NCBI GenBank assembly: GCA_050949705.1
Contig: JBMNGG010000016.1
Span: forward strand, 62,001 to 126,000
Direction of reading: 5' to 3'
Length of the DNA: 64,000 nucleotides
DNA from: JBMNGG01 sp050949705
Lineage (GTDB): Bacteria > Bacillota > Thermosediminibacteria > Thermosediminibacterales > Tepidanaerobacteraceae
The notes under the pieces are model-generated. The model worked only from the letters and a program-made list of their open reading frames with translations. It made no database searches and was not told the DNA's origin. How positions within the stretch are numbered: the stretch's first letter is position 1; every line of letters starts with the position of its first letter. The translations under genes and the position numbers were made by a program. Below, in pieces: positions 48,838 to 57,803 of this stretch.

Positions 48838-48880
48838 AGACCTTTAACATAATCCAATTAGAAGATTATGTTAAAGGTCT
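48838..48880 (-). promoter_or_regulatory. 17-bp hairpin, expression platform of the Mn2+ riboswitch
   Basis: The arms 48838-48854 and 48864-48880 are perfect 17-bp complements with a 9-base loop. On the minus strand the first arm contains GACCTTT, the conserved 3' strand of the aptamer, so hairpin and aptamer exclude each other. No strong T run follows, so it may be a weak terminator or an mRNA block. Confidence 0.6.
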
Positions 48881-48958
48881 CGTTCTCCAAAAGTAATTGG
48901 ATGATAAAGCCAGGCTAAAAGCCGTGTTGGTGACTTTATCAATAAACTACTCCCCTTT
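48873..48958 (-). promoter_or_regulatory. yybP-ykoY manganese riboswitch
   Basis: On the minus strand the conserved opening AAAGGGGAGTAG lies at 48958-48947. It is followed by GATAAAGTCACCAACACGGC, then GCCTGGCTTTATC and, at 48879-48873, GACCTTT. These match in order the conserved parts of the yybP-ykoY aptamer, which senses Mn2+ and often controls P-type ATPases and other Mn exporters. Metal binding should increase expression of the ATPase. Confidence 0.85.
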
Positions 48959-48984
48959 AACAGAAAAAACTCGTGTTTGAACTA

Positions 48985-49013
48985 AATATAATATACAAAG
49001 ATTAATCTGTCAA
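48985..49013 (-). promoter_or_regulatory. Promoter of the riboswitch-ATPase transcript
   Basis: On the minus strand, TTGACA (49013-49008), a 17-base spacer and TATATT (48990-48985), about 25 bases before the aptamer. Confidence 0.75.
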
Positions 49014-49106
49014 TACAAATTTAATTACCTTGACTAGATTTGAGAGTAAAGTTAAACTTAAACATATAAAGAAAGGCTGACCTTGAACTTTTGAAAGGAG
49101 AATAAA

Positions 49107-49580
49107 ATGAATCGAGCAAATTATATAGCAAGAGCTGCTGTTATTGCTGCAATATATGTTTTGGTTACTTATATCTTTAAACCTTTTGGATATGGACCAT
49201 CACAAGTTAGAGTATCTGAGGCTTTAACCCTGCTACCAATACTTGAATCATCTGCCATACCCGGTTTGTTTATTGGCTGCTTACTAGCAAATATTTTAGG
49301 TGGATTCGGCTTATGGGACATTTGTTTAGGTAGCTTAATAACCCTTGTTGCTGCTTATTTAACTAGTAAAACATCAAACCCTATATTTGGTTCCTTACCA
49401 CCGATTATTTTAAATGCTTTTGGAGTTCCTATCTATTTATCAAAAATTCAAGGGCTGCCATATTGGCCTATGGTTATATCTATTGGATTAGGTCAGTTCA
49501 TTGCAGTGTTAGGTTTTGGAGTTCCATTGTTTTTGCTGTTAAAAAGGACAAGTCTAATTGATTTTTTTAAAAAGTTTTAA
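49107..49580 (+). CDS. QueT family transporter (queuosine precursor uptake)
   Basis: A 157-residue membrane protein of the QueT (COG4708) family, the substrate-binding S component of an ECF-type importer for queuosine precursors such as preQ1. Segments typical of the family are YGPSQVRVSEALTLLPI and the GLFIGCLLANILGG helix with about five to six hydrophobic stretches. The genome also has queA and tgt 30 kb away, so it can use an imported precursor. I found no convincing preQ1 riboswitch in the 90 bases before it; AAAGGAG precedes the start. Confidence 0.85.
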   Translation: MNRANYIARAAVIAAIYVLVTYIFKPFGYGPSQVRVSEALTLLPILESSAIPGLFIGCLLANILGGFGLWDICLGSLITLVAAYLTSKTSNPIFGSLPPIILNAFGVPIYLSKIQGLPYWPMVISIGLGQFIAVLGFGVPLFLLLKRTSLIDFFKKF

Positions 49581-49603
49581 ACAGAAGGGGGTTATATTAA
49601 AAC

Positions 49604-50683
49604 ATGAAACACCTCTATCATCGTATTAATGAAGGTCGCCTATTTCAATTGATTAAAAAAACTAGAAGCAAAATTTTTTTTATTATTTTTGGCTTCTTAA
49701 TGGTAATTTCCACGATCATTTGGTTTTATGCTATGTTAAACCCTAAAGATATTGCAGATTCATCTTACATCGAGTTTCAAGTTGACAGAGGAATTTCTGC
49801 GAATCAGTTAGCGTTACAAATGAGTACAAAAAATCTTATAAAAAACCCCTTTGTTTTTAGTCTATATGCAAAACTAAAAGGTTTAGATATCAAAATTAAA
49901 TCTGGGAACTATCTCCTAAGCCCTTCGATGACAGTAGAACAGATTCTTGAAAAACTAGTACTTGGGGATACTCTAAATGATGATACAAGAATAACGATTC
50001 CAGAAGGTACTACGTTAGAAAAAATAGCTTCAATTTTCGAGGAGAAAGGTTTAGTTTCTAAGAGCGATTTTCTCAAAACGGCTAATGTTAATAATTTTAA
50101 ACATAAATACCCTTTCTTGGAAGATTTTCCTACTGATGCCACCTTAGAGGGATTTTTATTTCCCGATACATATTTCTTACCTACAGACAAAAATCCGGAG
50201 TTTTACATAGATATTTTATTAGAAAAGTTTGAGGAAACTTATTTTAATAAAGTGCAAGAAGTCCAATTAAAAAATAATATAGAATATACTCCATTCCAAA
50301 TTGTAACCATTGCTTCTATTATCGAAGCAGAGGCGCAATTGGATAGTGAAAGACCTATTATTGCAGGAGTGATTTATAACCGGTTGCGCATAGGAAAACC
50401 ATTGGAATTATGTGCTACAGTAGCATATGTTTTAGATGAACATAAAGAAGTGTTGACTTTTGACGATTTAGAAGTGGAATCACCTTATAATACTTATAAA
50501 AATGTTGGACTCCCTCCCGGACCTATAGGAGCACCTGGACTTTCATCCCTAATGGCAGCAGTTAATCCAGCTGATGTAGAATATCTATATTTTGTTGCAA
50601 AAGGAGATGGATCGCATATTTTCAGTAAAACCTTTTCAGAACATATAAAAGCCCAAAATGAAATACAAAAAATGAAAAAATAA
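49604..50683 (+). CDS. mltG: Endolytic murein transglycosylase MltG
   Basis: MltG cuts nascent glycan strands in the membrane and influences strand length. The 359-residue protein has a short cytoplasmic basic start, a membrane helix at about 24-43, a LysM-like region (IPEGTTLEKIASIFEEKGL) and the YceG catalytic domain with IASIIEAEAQLDSERPIIAG (catalytic Glu), VIYNRL and PYNTYKNVGLPPGPIGAPG. It is followed by a class B PBP gene after about 60 bases, so both probably serve wall synthesis. Confidence 0.93.
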   Translation: MKHLYHRINEGRLFQLIKKTRSKIFFIIFGFLMVISTIIWFYAMLNPKDIADSSYIEFQVDRGISANQLALQMSTKNLIKNPFVFSLYAKLKGLDIKIKSGNYLLSPSMTVEQILEKLVLGDTLNDDTRITIPEGTTLEKIASIFEEKGLVSKSDFLKTANVNNFKHKYPFLEDFPTDATLEGFLFPDTYFLPTDKNPEFYIDILLEKFEETYFNKVQEVQLKNNIEYTPFQIVTIASIIEAEAQLDSERPIIAGVIYNRLRIGKPLELCATVAYVLDEHKEVLTFDDLEVESPYNTYKNVGLPPGPIGAPGLSSLMAAVNPADVEYLYFVAKGDGSHIFSKTFSEHIKAQNEIQKMKK

Positions 50684-50745
50684 ATATGATTAATACTGGA
50701 ATAAGAATCCATTAAAAGGGGACTATATTCTTGGGTGATTGTTAA

Positions 50746-52335
50746 ATGAGAAGGAATAAACGTATTTGTTTTATGTTTTTATTCTTTACTACATTAGTTT
50801 TTTTTCTTATTCTTAGATTATATTACATTCAAATTTTAAAAGGAGATTTTTACAAGCAAGGAGCTTTTTTTCAAAAAACAGGTACAGTTACAGAAAAAGT
50901 AAGGGGAGATATTTTAGATAGAAACGGCGAGTCTTTAACAGGTTCTTATACTGTTGATTATGCAATCATTTCATGGGATTGGCTGTCAGTATCAGAAAAA
51001 AAATTACTTATGGATAATAACATAATAGGATCTATTGATGATAAAAATATAACGACTGTAAAAATAACTCCACATAATTTAGATTTATTGTATCAGCTAA
51101 ATGGAAGAACTCCAGGTGTTTTCATATATAACAAGAAATATAGATACGGTCCTAAGGCGCTGGCTACTCATATTGTAGGTTTTCAGAGTGAAACTGGTAT
51201 TGAAAAAGCTTTTGATGGCTTCCTTGAAAGTGATATGAAAGAACCTTACATCATTAATGATGGTTTGGGTCATCCTATTGCAGGTTTAGCTGTTAATCAA
51301 ACAAAAACTCAACAGTGGGGTATTAAATTAACAATTGACAAAAGAATTCAAGCTATTGTTGAAGAAATAATGGACAAAAAGATAAAATCAGGAGCAGTGG
51401 TAGTTATAGATGCAAATTCTGGCGAGGTTTTAGGTATGGCCAGTAGACCTAACTATAAGCAGTTTGAATTAAAGGATTATTTGTATCAGAAAAATGCACC
51501 GTTAATTAATAGAGCAGTTGAAAGTTATACACCTGGCTCTATCTTTAAAATAGTGGTTCTATCTGCCGCACTGGAAGAGAACCTAGCAGAACTAAATGAG
51601 GTGTTCTATTGCTCTGGATTTGAAAAAGTAGGGGGGAATACTTTCAAGTGTTCTAGCTTTGACAAAGGGGGCCATGGGGAAATCACCTTGAAAGATGCCA
51701 TGGCCTTTTCATGCAACTCCGTTTTTATTCAATTAGGTTTAAGGTTAGGAGAACAAAATATTCTTAAATATGCAAGGCTATTTGGTTTGGGCGAAAAAAC
51801 TCTCGCTGACTTACCAGAAGAAAAGGAAGGGAACATCCCTGAAAATAATGAGGTGTTTTATCAAGACTTAGGTAATATTTCAATAGGCCAAGGAGCTATT
51901 GGCATTACTCCGATTCAAAGTGCACAAATTATGTTAACAGTAATAAATGATGGAGTATTAAAAAAACCGATTTTAGTTAAAGAAATTATTGATCAACATG
52001 GTAATAACCTTTATTCAGGTCTTGAAGAAAAAAGCTTGAAAAAAATCTTATCTAGGGAAACGTGTAGTGAGGTTAGAGAAAGCCTAGAGGCTGCAACGGT
52101 TTATGGAACCGGCAGAAATGCTAATCCTCAAAATCAGCAACAGATTGGAGGAAAAACTGGTACTGCTGAAACCGCAGATAATAACTCCCATGCATGGTTT
52201 GTTGGATATTTTCCTGCAAACAATCCAAAGTTAGTTATATCTGTTCTAGTAGAAAAAGGTGGTTCGGGTTCTGTGGTTGCTGCTCCAGTTTTTAAAGAAA
52301 TAATTGACGAATTAATTGAACTAGAGAATAATTGA
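50746..52335 (+). CDS. Class B penicillin-binding protein (transpeptidase)
   Basis: A 529-residue membrane-anchored transpeptidase of the PBP2/SpoVD/FtsI group. The anchor covers about residues 8-25. A dimerisation region follows (GDILDRNGESLTGSYTVDYA). The transpeptidase motifs are SIFK at Ser265, SCN at 322-324 and KTG at 470-472, all intact. No PASTA domains are present, unlike SpoVD. With mltG before it and sigK four bases after its stop, a role in sporulation or elongation wall synthesis is likely, but the exact PBP cannot be named. Confidence 0.9.
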   Translation: MRRNKRICFMFLFFTTLVFFLILRLYYIQILKGDFYKQGAFFQKTGTVTEKVRGDILDRNGESLTGSYTVDYAIISWDWLSVSEKKLLMDNNIIGSIDDKNITTVKITPHNLDLLYQLNGRTPGVFIYNKKYRYGPKALATHIVGFQSETGIEKAFDGFLESDMKEPYIINDGLGHPIAGLAVNQTKTQQWGIKLTIDKRIQAIVEEIMDKKIKSGAVVVIDANSGEVLGMASRPNYKQFELKDYLYQKNAPLINRAVESYTPGSIFKIVVLSAALEENLAELNEVFYCSGFEKVGGNTFKCSSFDKGGHGEITLKDAMAFSCNSVFIQLGLRLGEQNILKYARLFGLGEKTLADLPEEKEGNIPENNEVFYQDLGNISIGQGAIGITPIQSAQIMLTVINDGVLKKPILVKEIIDQHGNNLYSGLEEKSLKKILSRETCSEVRESLEAATVYGTGRNANPQNQQQIGGKTGTAETADNNSHAWFVGYFPANNPKLVISVLVEKGGSGSVVAAPVFKEIIDELIELENN

Positions 52336-52403
52336 AAAGAACATGCACTTTTTTAGACTCAAAGTCATATATTATAGGTACCGCACAGGGAGGTGTTGCA
52401 TGG

Positions 52404-53123
52404 ATGGGTAATGCCCTGTCAGTATTATTGACTTTGGGTATTTTATTTTTTAAGGATATTTTGACTTGGCTAGCTTTTATTACTGGCAGTACAACATTCC
52501 CGCTTCCTCTTACTTCGGAAGAAGAAGAAAAATATCTTGTTTTATATAAAGATGGAAGTGAAGAAGCTAGAAATATACTTATTGAACATAATTTAAGATT
52601 GGTGGCTCATATAGTAAAAAAGTTTACTAGTACAGGAGAAAATTTGGATGATTTGATTTCAATAGGCACAATTGGATTAATCAAGGCGATTTCAACTTTC
52701 AATCAAAGCAAAGGAAGCCGCCTCGCAACTTATGCCGCTAGATGCATTGAAAATGAAATACTTATGAATCTAAGATCTACAAAAAAAATAAAATCAGAGG
52801 TTTCTTTGCAAGAACCAATTGGTGTAGATAAAGAAGGCAATGAAATATCACTAATAGATGTATTAGGAACAGATAATGATGCTATTACAGAAGAAATAAC
52901 TCAAAAGTTCCAACAGGAAAAGCTTTACGAGAAAATATATTCTTCTTTAAAGTCTCGAGAACGTAAAGTTATAATGCTGAGATATGGATTAGTTAATGGT
53001 ACTGCTAAGACCCAAAGAGAAATAGCAAAATTACTGGGAATTTCCAGGTCTTATGTATCTAGAATAGAAAAAAGAGCTATAAAAAAACTTTCTAAGGAAC
53101 TATACCCTGATAGTTGCAAATGA
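52404..53123 (+). CDS. sigK: RNA polymerase sporulation sigma factor SigK (pro-sigma-K)
   Basis: Late mother-cell sigma factor. The 239-residue protein from ATG 52404 has a hydrophobic pro-sequence (LSVLLTLGILFFKDILTWLAF), as in pro-sigma-K, which is cut by the membrane protease SpoIVFB. Region 2 follows (EARNILIEHNLRLVAHIVKKF, DDLISIGTIGLIKAI) and region 4 (KSRERKVIMLRYGL, QREIAKLLGISRSYVSRIEK). An upstream in-frame ATG at 52332 would add 24 residues, but GGGAGGTG precedes 52404. The gene is uninterrupted: no skin element splits it. CATATATTA at 52366-52374 resembles the -10 box of sigma-E/sigma-K promoters and could drive it from within the end of the PBP gene region. Confidence 0.93.
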   Translation: MGNALSVLLTLGILFFKDILTWLAFITGSTTFPLPLTSEEEEKYLVLYKDGSEEARNILIEHNLRLVAHIVKKFTSTGENLDDLISIGTIGLIKAISTFNQSKGSRLATYAARCIENEILMNLRSTKKIKSEVSLQEPIGVDKEGNEISLIDVLGTDNDAITEEITQKFQQEKLYEKIYSSLKSRERKVIMLRYGLVNGTAKTQREIAKLLGISRSYVSRIEKRAIKKLSKELYPDSCK

Positions 53124-53171
53124 GTTGTTATTTATATAATATATATTTAAAACAAGTATTTGAGGAGAATT

Positions 53172-53687
53172 ATGTTGAAACTTTTGTGTCCGGACATATA
53201 CATAGAAAACATTTACAGCTTGGATCTAAAATATATTAAAGAAAAAAACATCAATGCTATGTTAGTTGATCTTGATAATACATTGTTGCCTTGGAATTCT
53301 GATTCTGTTGATGATGATTTGCTAAATTGGGTGGACAATTGTAAAAAGCAAGGAATTTCACTTTGTATTATTTCCAATAATAAGTACCATCGAATAAGGA
53401 AATGTGCCAAACGTTTAGAAATCCCTTCTGTTAACGGATTTATTAAACCATTTAAGCAACCGTTTAAAAAAGGCATTGAAATACTTGGTTCTAAGCCTGA
53501 GCAAACTGCTGTAATCGGTGATCAATTATTTACAGATATATTTGGCGCTAAAAGGATGGGATTATTCGCCATTTTAGTTAAACCTATTAGCAAGCAAGAG
53601 CTATACTGGACGAGAGTTATGCGAAAACTTGAAAGAATAGCATTAACGAGGATGGAACGGAATAGACTAATATCAATAAACCGGTAA
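53172..53687 (+). CDS. YqeG family HAD phosphatase
   Basis: A 171-residue HAD-superfamily IIIA phosphatase of the YqeG type. HAD motif 1 is LVDLDNTLLPW, motif 2 is IISNN, and motif 4 is VIGDQLFTDIFGAK, with a lysine in NGFIKPFKQPFKKG. The family is often called phosphatidylglycerophosphatase-like, but its substrate is not settled. ATG at 53172 follows GAGGAG. It lies about 50 bases after sigK. Confidence 0.9.
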   Translation: MLKLLCPDIYIENIYSLDLKYIKEKNINAMLVDLDNTLLPWNSDSVDDDLLNWVDNCKKQGISLCIISNNKYHRIRKCAKRLEIPSVNGFIKPFKQPFKKGIEILGSKPEQTAVIGDQLFTDIFGAKRMGLFAILVKPISKQELYWTRVMRKLERIALTRMERNRLISINR

Positions 53688-53708
53688 TGACAATTGGGGG
53701 AATGACCG

Positions 53709-53924
53709 ATGGAACTGTTAACAATCAATAAGGTAATGCCCCAACTTTTTGAATATATAAATGATCCCTATATTTTTATGTATGAGTTAAAGAGCATTGT
53801 TAAAGAATTAAAGCAGAAAAACCCTATCTTGCGAAATTATCGATTGATGGATGTTGGTTTTCCTTCAAATCATAACAAAAGTTATTCACAAATGAGATTA
53901 TATTTTATTAAAAAAAGAGGCTAA
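53709..53924 (+). CDS. Small conserved-looking protein of unknown function
   Basis: A 71-residue soluble protein I do not recognise. It has a helical acidic first half (LFEYINDPYIFMYELKSIVKEL) and a basic end (MRLYFIKKRG). GGGGGAATGACCG precedes the ATG. It is 21 bases after the YqeG gene and ends inside a terminator, so it is the last gene of that transcript. No membrane segment, cysteine cluster or catalytic motif is seen. Confidence 0.6.
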   Translation: MELLTINKVMPQLFEYINDPYIFMYELKSIVKELKQKNPILRNYRLMDVGFPSNHNKSYSQMRLYFIKKRG

Positions 53925-53937
53925 GGCCTCTTTTTTT
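53910..53937 (+). terminator. Terminator after the YqeG operon
   Basis: A7GAGG-type arm (53910-53920) pairs with CCTC followed by seven T (53927-53937), loop CTAAGG. It contains the stop codon of the small gene. Confidence 0.9.
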
Positions 53938-54010
53938 AATAAAATGTCAATATAGGAAGGAATTTCTTGCTTATTGTGGAATTATAAAAATACAACCGAA
54001 ATCGCAAGGA

Positions 54011-55673
54011 GTGTACCTGTATTGGCAATCGTTAAAGAACCTTGAAGACTTCCTATTAGAGGGAAAGTTTTTAACGGAAGGCAAACTAAGACGAATTAAA
54101 GAAGAACAAATTAAAACAGGTATGAGATTAGATGAGGTCCTTATAAAAGAAGGTTTTTTTACAGATACCGAGATGATCGAAATTTTAGCGCTTAATTTAG
54201 ACTTACCTAGTGTTAGTTTAAGTAAGCTTTATATAAACATCGAAGTAGTTAAACTAGTGCCGGAATACTTAGCGAGAAAGTATATAGCTTTTCCTATAAA
54301 AAAAGATGGGAACTCGTTAGTAGTAGCTATGAGTGATCCTCTAAACATTTTTGCAGTTGATGATTTAAAAATAGTAACAGGTCATGATATACAAGTTGTT
54401 GTTGCTACAAAAAAAGAAATACAAAGAGCTATAGAAATCTATTACAATCAGGATAATGATATAGCGGTTGGGGAGACTGACTTTACATATTACGAGTTAG
54501 AAGAATCTGAAAAAGCTCCTATTATAAGACTTGTCAATACTTTAATTCATCAAGCAGTTAAGAATAATGCCAGTGACATTCATATAGAACCTCAAGAACA
54601 TAATGTTCGTGTTCGTTATAGGCTAGACGGCCAACTATCGCAAATAATGGTTTTTTCAAAAGCTACTCATCAACCGGTTGTTACTAGAATAAAAATTATG
54701 GCTGGTTTGGATATAGCAAAAAAGAGAACACCACAGGATGGGAGTTTTAAACTAACAATAGAAGATCATGTTATCGATATAAGATTATCAATAATACCTA
54801 CAATTAACGGTGAGAAAATTGTTTTACGTGTTTTAAATCGAGATAAATTTTTAATTAATATAGACCAATTAGGATTTAACGAAAAACAAAAAGAAGATAT
54901 ATACAATATGTTACGTCTTCCTCACGGCATGATACTGGTTGTTGGCCCAACCGGAAGTGGGGAAAACAACTACATTATATTCAATGTTGAGTTTTCTTAA
55001 CCAACCAAATAAAAACATTGTAACTCTAGAGGATCCAATAGAGTATGCTCTTCCAGGAATAAATCAAGTACAAATAAACCCTAAAAGTGGGATTACCTTT
55101 GCTAATGGTCTACGTGCTATTTTAAGACAAGATCCCAATATTATTATGGTAGGTGAAATTAGGGATCGTGAAACTGCTGATATTGCTATAAGAGCAGCAC
55201 TTACCGGTCATCTTGTTCTTTCTACTCTGCATACAAGTAACGCATCAGGAACAATTGGTCGGTTGCTTGATATGGGAATTGAGTCATACCTTTTAGCCTC
55301 GTGTTTGGCGGGAATTATTTCCCAAAGGCTAGTGCGTAGAATCTGCCCGAATTGTAAAGAAAAATATAAAGTATTAGAGACAGAAAGAAATTATATGGAT
55401 TTAGAAAATGAAGAAGTATTCCTCTATAGAGGAAAGGGTTGCAGTTTATGTAACAATACAGGATATAAAGGACGTCAAGTAATAGGGGAAGTGGTTAATA
55501 TTCACCCTATACATAGGAATTTTATATCGAGAAGAATTACCTCACATAAAATTGAAAAAGCTTTTCGCAACCTTGGATATCTAAGTTTAAAAGAAAGTGG
55601 GATTAAGCTAGTTGAAGAAGGAATAACCACACTAGAAGAGATTACTCAAATATTTTTCCAACATCCGGACTAA
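54011..55673 (+). pseudogene. pilB: Type IV pilus/T2SS assembly ATPase PilB (GspE), frameshifted
   Basis: The hexameric ATPase that powers pilin polymerisation. The first frame (54011-55000) has the GspE N-terminal domain (LTEGKLRRIKEEQI) and the catalytic domain up to VVGPTGSG, then goes out of frame. The rest is read from the other frame: KTTTLYSML, Asp box, Walker B IIMVGEIRDRETADIAIRAA, HTSNASGTIGRLLDMG and the zinc site CPNC...CSLCNNTGYKGR, ending at 55673. Removing one G from the G4 run at 54959-54962, inside Walker A, gives one 553-residue protein. As sequenced, no active ATPase is made. The start codon is uncertain (GTG at 54011 or a nearby codon). It heads the pilus operon. Confidence 0.93.
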
Positions 55674-55684
55674 GGACTGAAAAT

Positions 55685-56890
55685 ATGGAACTTTTTTATT
55701 ATGTAGGTAAAAACCTATCAGGTGAAAAAATCAACGGAACTTTTAAAGCCAAGGACAAAGGATATGTTGCCAAAAAGATAAAGGATCAAGGGTATATACC
55801 TGTTAAGATAGAAAAAATAAACATAAATAGCTTTTCATATATGTTTAAAGCTCATTTATACAGGGTTAATCCAATTGACATAGCAATTTTTTGTGAGCAG
55901 TTATCGGTTATGCTTGATGCAGGTATTGATACTATTGAGTGTCTTAATGTTATCAAAGAGCAAACCGAAAATGGAAGATTGCGCGATGCTATAGTTAGCA
56001 TGATCAAAGATATTAAGCATGGCTATACGCTAACTGAAGCTTGTAATAATATTCCTTTTTTGTTTACGGAAGTTTTAGTTAATATGATCGAAGCCGGAGA
56101 AATTTCAGATAGGCTAAGTGATGTTTTAAAAATATTATCGACTTATTATCAGGATATGGCAAAACAACAAGAAAAGATAAAAAATACACTGGTATATCCT
56201 TGCATATTAGGAGTGGCCTCCTTTTTTGTAGTCTTTTTTTTGATAACAAATGTTTTGCCCGTTTATGTAAATTTGTTTTCTATAGCAGGAACCGAATTAC
56301 CAACTTCCACAAAAATACTCTTAACAATAAGTTCACACTTTTTTAAAATACTTGCAGCGGGCTTTGTTCTACTGATAATCTTAATAACTCTAATTCCAAA
56401 AATATTTGAGTCAAATAAGGCAATTTTAACAATAGATGCAGTTAAATTGGATATGCCATTTATAGGTAGAATAATACAAAAAGGATATTCGGCAAAGATA
56501 GCAAGAATACTATTTGTACTTATATCTAGCGGCATACCATTATTAAAAGCTTTGAAAATAGCTGGTGGCACAATAAATAACGCATTGATAAAAACAGAAT
56601 TAACAAAAATTCAATTAGGATTGGAAAAGGGTAAAAATCTATCTGAAATAATGAGTAAAAAAGTTTTTCCGCCTATTTTGATTAAGATAATAACAACAGG
56701 TGAAGAATCAGGTAACTTGGAGGAAATGCTGAAAAAAGCAGCATATTTTTATGAAAATGAGGTAGATATACTTCAAGAAAGATTAAATTCCTTTATTGAA
56801 CCAACAATTATAATATTTTTAACACTTATAATTGCTTTTATCATTATTTCTATAATGATGCCTTTGTTTGAAATATATAACTTCTATTAA
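55685..56890 (+). CDS. pilC: Type IV pilus/T2SS inner-membrane platform protein PilC (GspF)
   Basis: The 401-residue membrane protein on which PilB works. Two repeated T2SSF domains are seen (about 70-190 and 270-395): IAIFCEQLSVMLDAGIDTIE and IARILFVLISSGIPLLKALK. Each is followed by conserved helices, FLFTEVLVNMIEAGEISDRL and PPILIKIITTGEESGNLEEML. Membrane segments lie near 165-188, 218-240 and 370-395. It starts 11 bases after pilB, in the same operon. Confidence 0.94.
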   Translation: MELFYYVGKNLSGEKINGTFKAKDKGYVAKKIKDQGYIPVKIEKININSFSYMFKAHLYRVNPIDIAIFCEQLSVMLDAGIDTIECLNVIKEQTENGRLRDAIVSMIKDIKHGYTLTEACNNIPFLFTEVLVNMIEAGEISDRLSDVLKILSTYYQDMAKQQEKIKNTLVYPCILGVASFFVVFFLITNVLPVYVNLFSIAGTELPTSTKILLTISSHFFKILAAGFVLLIILITLIPKIFESNKAILTIDAVKLDMPFIGRIIQKGYSAKIARILFVLISSGIPLLKALKIAGGTINNALIKTELTKIQLGLEKGKNLSEIMSKKVFPPILIKIITTGEESGNLEEMLKKAAYFYENEVDILQERLNSFIEPTIIIFLTLIIAFIIISIMMPLFEIYNFY

Positions 56891-56903
56891 AAGGAGAAAA
56901 AAT

Positions 56904-56975
56904 GTGTTAATAACATGGACTGTAAACCGAATAATGCTATTTTTATTACTGGTAGGAGTTTTCGAACCACTATAG
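56904..56975 (+). CDS. Possible hydrophobic microprotein
   Basis: A 23-residue reading frame starting with GTG behind a strong AAAAGGAG site just after pilC. It is hydrophobic (IMLFLLLVGVF), so it could be a single membrane segment. The same site could instead serve an ATG one base upstream that stops after two codons, or mark the remains of a deleted pilin gene. There is no independent support. Confidence 0.3.
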   Translation: MLITWTVNRIMLFLLLVGVFEPL

Positions 56976-56981
56976 AAAATT

Positions 56982-57434
56982 ATGTCTAGAGTTAAAGTTT
57001 TTACACATAAAGGCTTTTCTTTAATTGAAGTAATATTAGTTATTGCATTATTGGGTTTATTATCTACTTTGATATTTCCTAATTTTAAAGGGACACTAGA
57101 TAAATATAAATTAGAAGTTGCTGCACAAGAACTTGCTCAAAACATACGATTGGCTCAACAAAAATCTATAACTGAAGATACTTCATATAAGATATTACTG
57201 GGAAAAAACAATTATCAACTCTTAAGTGGTGTAAAGGGCAATTTGTTTGAATTGCCTTTAGGAGTTTCTATTGAATGGACAACTTATTACGATCTTGACC
57301 GTACCATTGTTTTTCATCCATCTGGAGCCCCGAATCGTGGTGGAACCATTTGCTTAGCAGGTAATGACAATAGGCTTTATGTAATTGTGTCAATAGCAAC
57401 TGGAAGGATTAGAATAGGAGACACTCCTCCATAA
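56982..57434 (+). CDS. Type IV prepilin-like protein (GspH/FimT type)
   Basis: A 150-residue minor pseudopilin. The class III signal is KGFSLIEVILVIALLGLLS, with cleavage by a prepilin peptidase after the glycine and Glu at +5. A typical soluble domain follows (LAQNIRLAQQKSI, FHPSGAPNRGGTICLAG), which suggests the GspH/FimT group that starts pilus assembly. No clear ribosome binding site is seen close to its ATG, so it may be coupled to upstream translation. The prepilin peptidase gene is not in the window. Confidence 0.85.
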   Translation: MSRVKVFTHKGFSLIEVILVIALLGLLSTLIFPNFKGTLDKYKLEVAAQELAQNIRLAQQKSITEDTSYKILLGKNNYQLLSGVKGNLFELPLGVSIEWTTYYDLDRTIVFHPSGAPNRGGTICLAGNDNRLYVIVSIATGRIRIGDTPP

Positions 57435-57446
57435 AGGAGAGATTTT

Positions 57447-57803
57447 TTGAGTAATAAAGGTTTTACATTAATTGAAATCATAGTATCAGTTTCTATATTG
57501 GCATTAATTTTTGTCCCCATAGGTTCTCTTTTATTGCAGAGCATATCTTCTAATAAAGAAAGTGAGGAAATGATTGCTGCTATAGCCTTAGCTCAAGAAG
57601 AGATTGAACAATTAAAGACCCTTTCATTTACTGATCTTTTGAATAAAGCTGGTAAGGAAATTAAAACAATTAGGTCAAATGAGTTCGTGTTTTTGCGAAA
57701 ATTAAAGATAGACATAGAAGATACAACCCTACTAAAAATAACTGTTAGTGTACATGGTAGTGATGGAGTGATTAACATTGTTACATATCGTGGATATTAC
57801 TAA
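57447..57803 (+). CDS. Type IV prepilin-like protein (GspI/PilV type)
   Basis: A 118-residue minor pseudopilin starting with TTG. SNKGFTLIEIIVSVSILALI is the N-methylation/cleavage signal and hydrophobic helix, with GSLLLQSISSNKESEEMIAA following. AAGGAGAG precedes the start. It lies 12 bases after the FimT-like gene, and its last 26 bases overlap the next pseudopilin frame. Confidence 0.82.
   Translation: MSNKGFTLIEIIVSVSILALIFVPIGSLLLQSISSNKESEEMIAAIALAQEEIEQLKTLSFTDLLNKAGKEIKTIRSNEFVFLRKLKIDIEDTTLLKITVSVHGSDGVINIVTYRGYY

Noticed and set aside
49014..49106. Search for a preQ1 riboswitch before queT.
   Set aside because: Short repeats of ACCTTGA occur, but neither the preQ1-I loop nor the conserved preQ1-II segments could be recognised.
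52332..52403. An upstream ATG extending SigK by 24 residues.
   Set aside because: The extension has no SigK similarity and a better ribosome binding site precedes ATG 52404, which gives the normal pro-sequence.
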